Shown piece after piece: positions 5,090-6,996 of a DNA stretch of 6,996 nucleotides. Source of the stretch: an uncultured Acidobacteriota bacterium (lineage in GTDB: Bacteria > Acidobacteriota > Vicinamibacteria > Vicinamibacterales > UBA8438); the NCBI GenBank assembly GCA_913043805.1, contig CAJWMX010000155.1, forward strand, positions 1 to 6,996, in the 5' to 3' direction. The notes under the pieces were generated by a model. That model made no database searches and was not told the origin of the DNA. It worked only from the letters and a program-made list of their open reading frames with translations. Position 1 is the first letter of the stretch. Each line of letters begins with the position of its first letter. The position numbers and the translations under genes were made by a program.

Positions 5090-6996
5090 TCACCGATAGC
5101 AGGGCAAACCAAGGGGGTCGTGGATCCGGGTCGGACTGAGCTGCCGGTCCACGCGGACAGCGTAGGAGAGCTGCCCGCCGAAGGTGGATTCGGCGACGAC
5201 CCGGTAGCGACGCATGACGTGCTCGAATACCAACGGAAACTGACGCGGGAACGCGTCGTCGTCGGCGAGCGACAGCGCGATTGGCACGCGCTGTCGACGG
5301 AGTCGCTCGAGCGTCAGGCGCTGGTCGGCCGGGCTCGAATGCCAGCCAGGGTGCAGATAGACCTGGCCACCCGCGAACGCGCGTTCCGCGAAGAAGAACA
5401 CTTCCGGGGCGAACCACGTCACGAACAGGCGGTCGGTTGGAGCGGTGCATGTTTGCGCCCATCGGGTGAGCGCTCCGAGACCGTGGTCGTAGTGCCAGGT
5501 ATCCATCGGTCGGAGGCGGTCACCGTCGATCCTCTGCGTGAGGCGGTCGTTTGCTTCCCCGAGGCCGCTGAGGACACCGAGCTTGTCCACTTTTCCCGGG
5601 AGGTCGCCGAAGATCGCGGCTGCCCAGGCCACGCTTAGCCAGAGAACCCCGGCTGCCGTCCACCGTGTCCCCGTCGTCCAGCCCGGTCCGCCACCAGCCA
5701 GCCAGTGGCCGGCGGCCCAGGAGGCCAGCGCCACGACCAGCCCCGCGACATCCGGGAGCCTGGAATCGGGCGACCCGCGGACCAGGGTCTGTAACGCGAC
5801 GGCCAGCAGCAGCGTCGCGGCGATGCTCCAGGCCGTTTCCGCCGGGGAGAGGAGGCCTCGCCGCAGGCAGACCAGCAGAGTGACCACGCAAGCCACCGGC
5901 ACGAGGAGGAAGAGGTAATAGAGCGAGGCTAGGGCGTTCCCCTCGGTGGCGACGCCGGGAAGCAGTTGCATACGGAGCACCGGGAGCCGTCGCGTCATCC
6001 GCGTCCACAGCCGTTCCTGCACCAAGGTCGCCGTCTGCCGGTCGACACCGCTCGTATCTTCAACGACCGGATCGCCGATCAACGCGGTCAGCGTCTCCGA
6101 GCCGACATCGTTCGGGACATAGCTCCACGTGGTCCCCTCGACCTGCACCGGATCCGAGAGGCCGTAGGTCGTCGCGAGTTCACGCCGTACGGTGTCGTCC
6201 AGGTCGGCCGCCCACCGGACGTTCACCCGCCTCTGGCTGGGAGGGTTCATCCTCAGGAGCAGCGCCGAGAAGTCGACGTTGAATGGCAGGGGGTTGATGC
6301 GCAGGTCGATCACCCGCCGCCCCGGCCCCCACACCTCTTGCACATAGGCCGTAAGGCCGGTCGTGGCCTGAATGAAGATCCCGTAGGGGAGGAGGCAGAG
6401 CGTCGTCACCACGGCATACCGACCGACGGCCGTCAGGCTCTGTCGGGGCTCGGACCAGTGCGTGGCCACCAGCAGGGTGACCGCGAACAAGCCGATGTAC
6501 ACGCCGTGGTCGTGACGAAACAGGAACGCTACCGCCGTGATGACGCCGAGGCCGACGAGCCGGCCGCTGGCCGTAGGTCCAGCCTCCGGCCAGAGCAAGC
6601 ACGTACAGGAACGCTTTGGGGTAGCCATAGGGGCGCGGCACCAAGAGCAGCGCCAGCAGGAAGGCCCCCATGCTGACGACCGGGGAGCCCGACAGCCGCG
6701 ACGAGAGACTGTAGGTCAGCGTGGAGCCCAGAGCGAGAAACGCCGCGGTGAGGATCGTCTCGGCAAAAAAGGTTGTGTCCGAAGAGGGTGAGACCGACCG
6801 CCGACACGTAGTAATGCAGGACCACCCCCGGATCGAAGAAGTCCCGACCAGGCAGCTCGCCACCGAGGATCTGCTGCGCTCTCGAGAGATGGACGAAGTG
6901 ATCGTTGGGAACGGTGAGGACGAGGTATTGATAGAGGAAGGTCGCGGTGAAGAGCCCGAGCATGCCGCCCCATCGTCGCCACGAGCGTGGTGGTCG
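5090..6996 (-). pseudogene. Polytopic membrane protein of GT-C / GT39-like architecture, frameshifted, 5' end beyond the window
   Basis: Three - strand frames together give one protein. The N-terminal frame is open from the right edge; a first possible ATG is at 6963, but codons continue upstream. It holds a membrane segment, then VPNDHFVHLSRAQQIL and GELPGRDFFDPG, resembling the first extracytoplasmic loop of GT39-type glycosyltransferases, where an acidic residue (here Asp of NDHF) is catalytic. After GHNLF, homology jumps frame at the A6 run 6765-6770 to FAETILTAAFLALGSTL and continues to YGYPKAFLYVLALAGGWTYG. It jumps again near 6557-6575 to GRLVGLGVITAVAFLFRHDHG. The rest (to TGA 5090-5092) has further membrane helices, an external loop of about 140 residues (roughly 6358-5932), four more helices, and a soluble C-terminal domain of about 150 residues (below about 5540). 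About eleven helices in total suggest a lipid-linked-sugar transferase, but donor and acceptor are unknown. The two indels could be sequencing errors, in which case the gene is intact. Confidence 0.7.

Noticed and set aside
4128..5099. Other-frame open frames over the paraoxonase-like gene (4128-4685, 4719-5099)
   Set aside because: Arg-rich out-of-frame translations of a high-GC gene; the chosen frame has a signal peptide and conserved propeller motifs throughout.
1..6996. CRISPR array, tRNA or rRNA genes, insertion sequence, toxin-antitoxin or phage-defence module
   Set aside because: Reading both strands shows no spaced direct repeats outside coding sequence, no cloverleaf I can identify, no transposase or nuclease motifs, and no small paired genes. 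The window does not contain such a system.

Overview
No undescribed multi-gene system is visible in this window. It looks like ordinary chromosomal sequence, about 60-65% GC over most of its length, from a Gram-negative-type bacterium. Supporting signs are a FabI-type enoyl-ACP reductase, a Sec-exported propeller enzyme, the remnant of a Tat-exported TIM-barrel protein and a polytopic GT-C-like membrane protein. This mix would fit an environmental Acidobacteriota-like or similar high-GC lineage, but no rRNA or other phylogenetic marker is present, so the assignment is only a guess.

Left to right: (1) The C-terminal part of a repeat protein with 18-residue coils carrying an LDR[S/G]D signature, probably a DUF4097-like beta-solenoid, on the + strand and entering from the left edge. 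(2) A complete 604-residue NodU/CmcH-family O-carbamoyltransferase on the - strand. Its base composition is clearly lower in GC than its neighbours. (3) Directly upstream of it, on the same strand, a decayed Tat-exported TIM-barrel (hydroxypyruvate isomerase/sugar epimerase-like) gene. It has three inferred single-base indels, a stop codon where a Trp is expected, and no second half. (4) A divergent + strand pair: fabI, then 2 bp later a secreted paraoxonase-like six-bladed propeller with the full set of calcium-ligand and histidine positions. (5) A GC-rich inverted repeat between convergent genes. (6) On the - strand, running off the right edge, a large polytopic membrane protein of GT-C/GT39-like architecture. 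Its N-terminal third is split over three frames.

The most informative part is the 0.6-3.1 kb segment. An intact gene of atypical composition abuts the broken end of a degraded host-like gene, as expected if foreign DNA replaced the 3' half of that gene. The fabI/paraoxonase pair is probably co-transcribed, but a biochemical link cannot be read from the sequence. Five inferred frameshifts fall in two genes while three neighbouring genes are clean. Whether this is real decay or assembly error needs read-level data.
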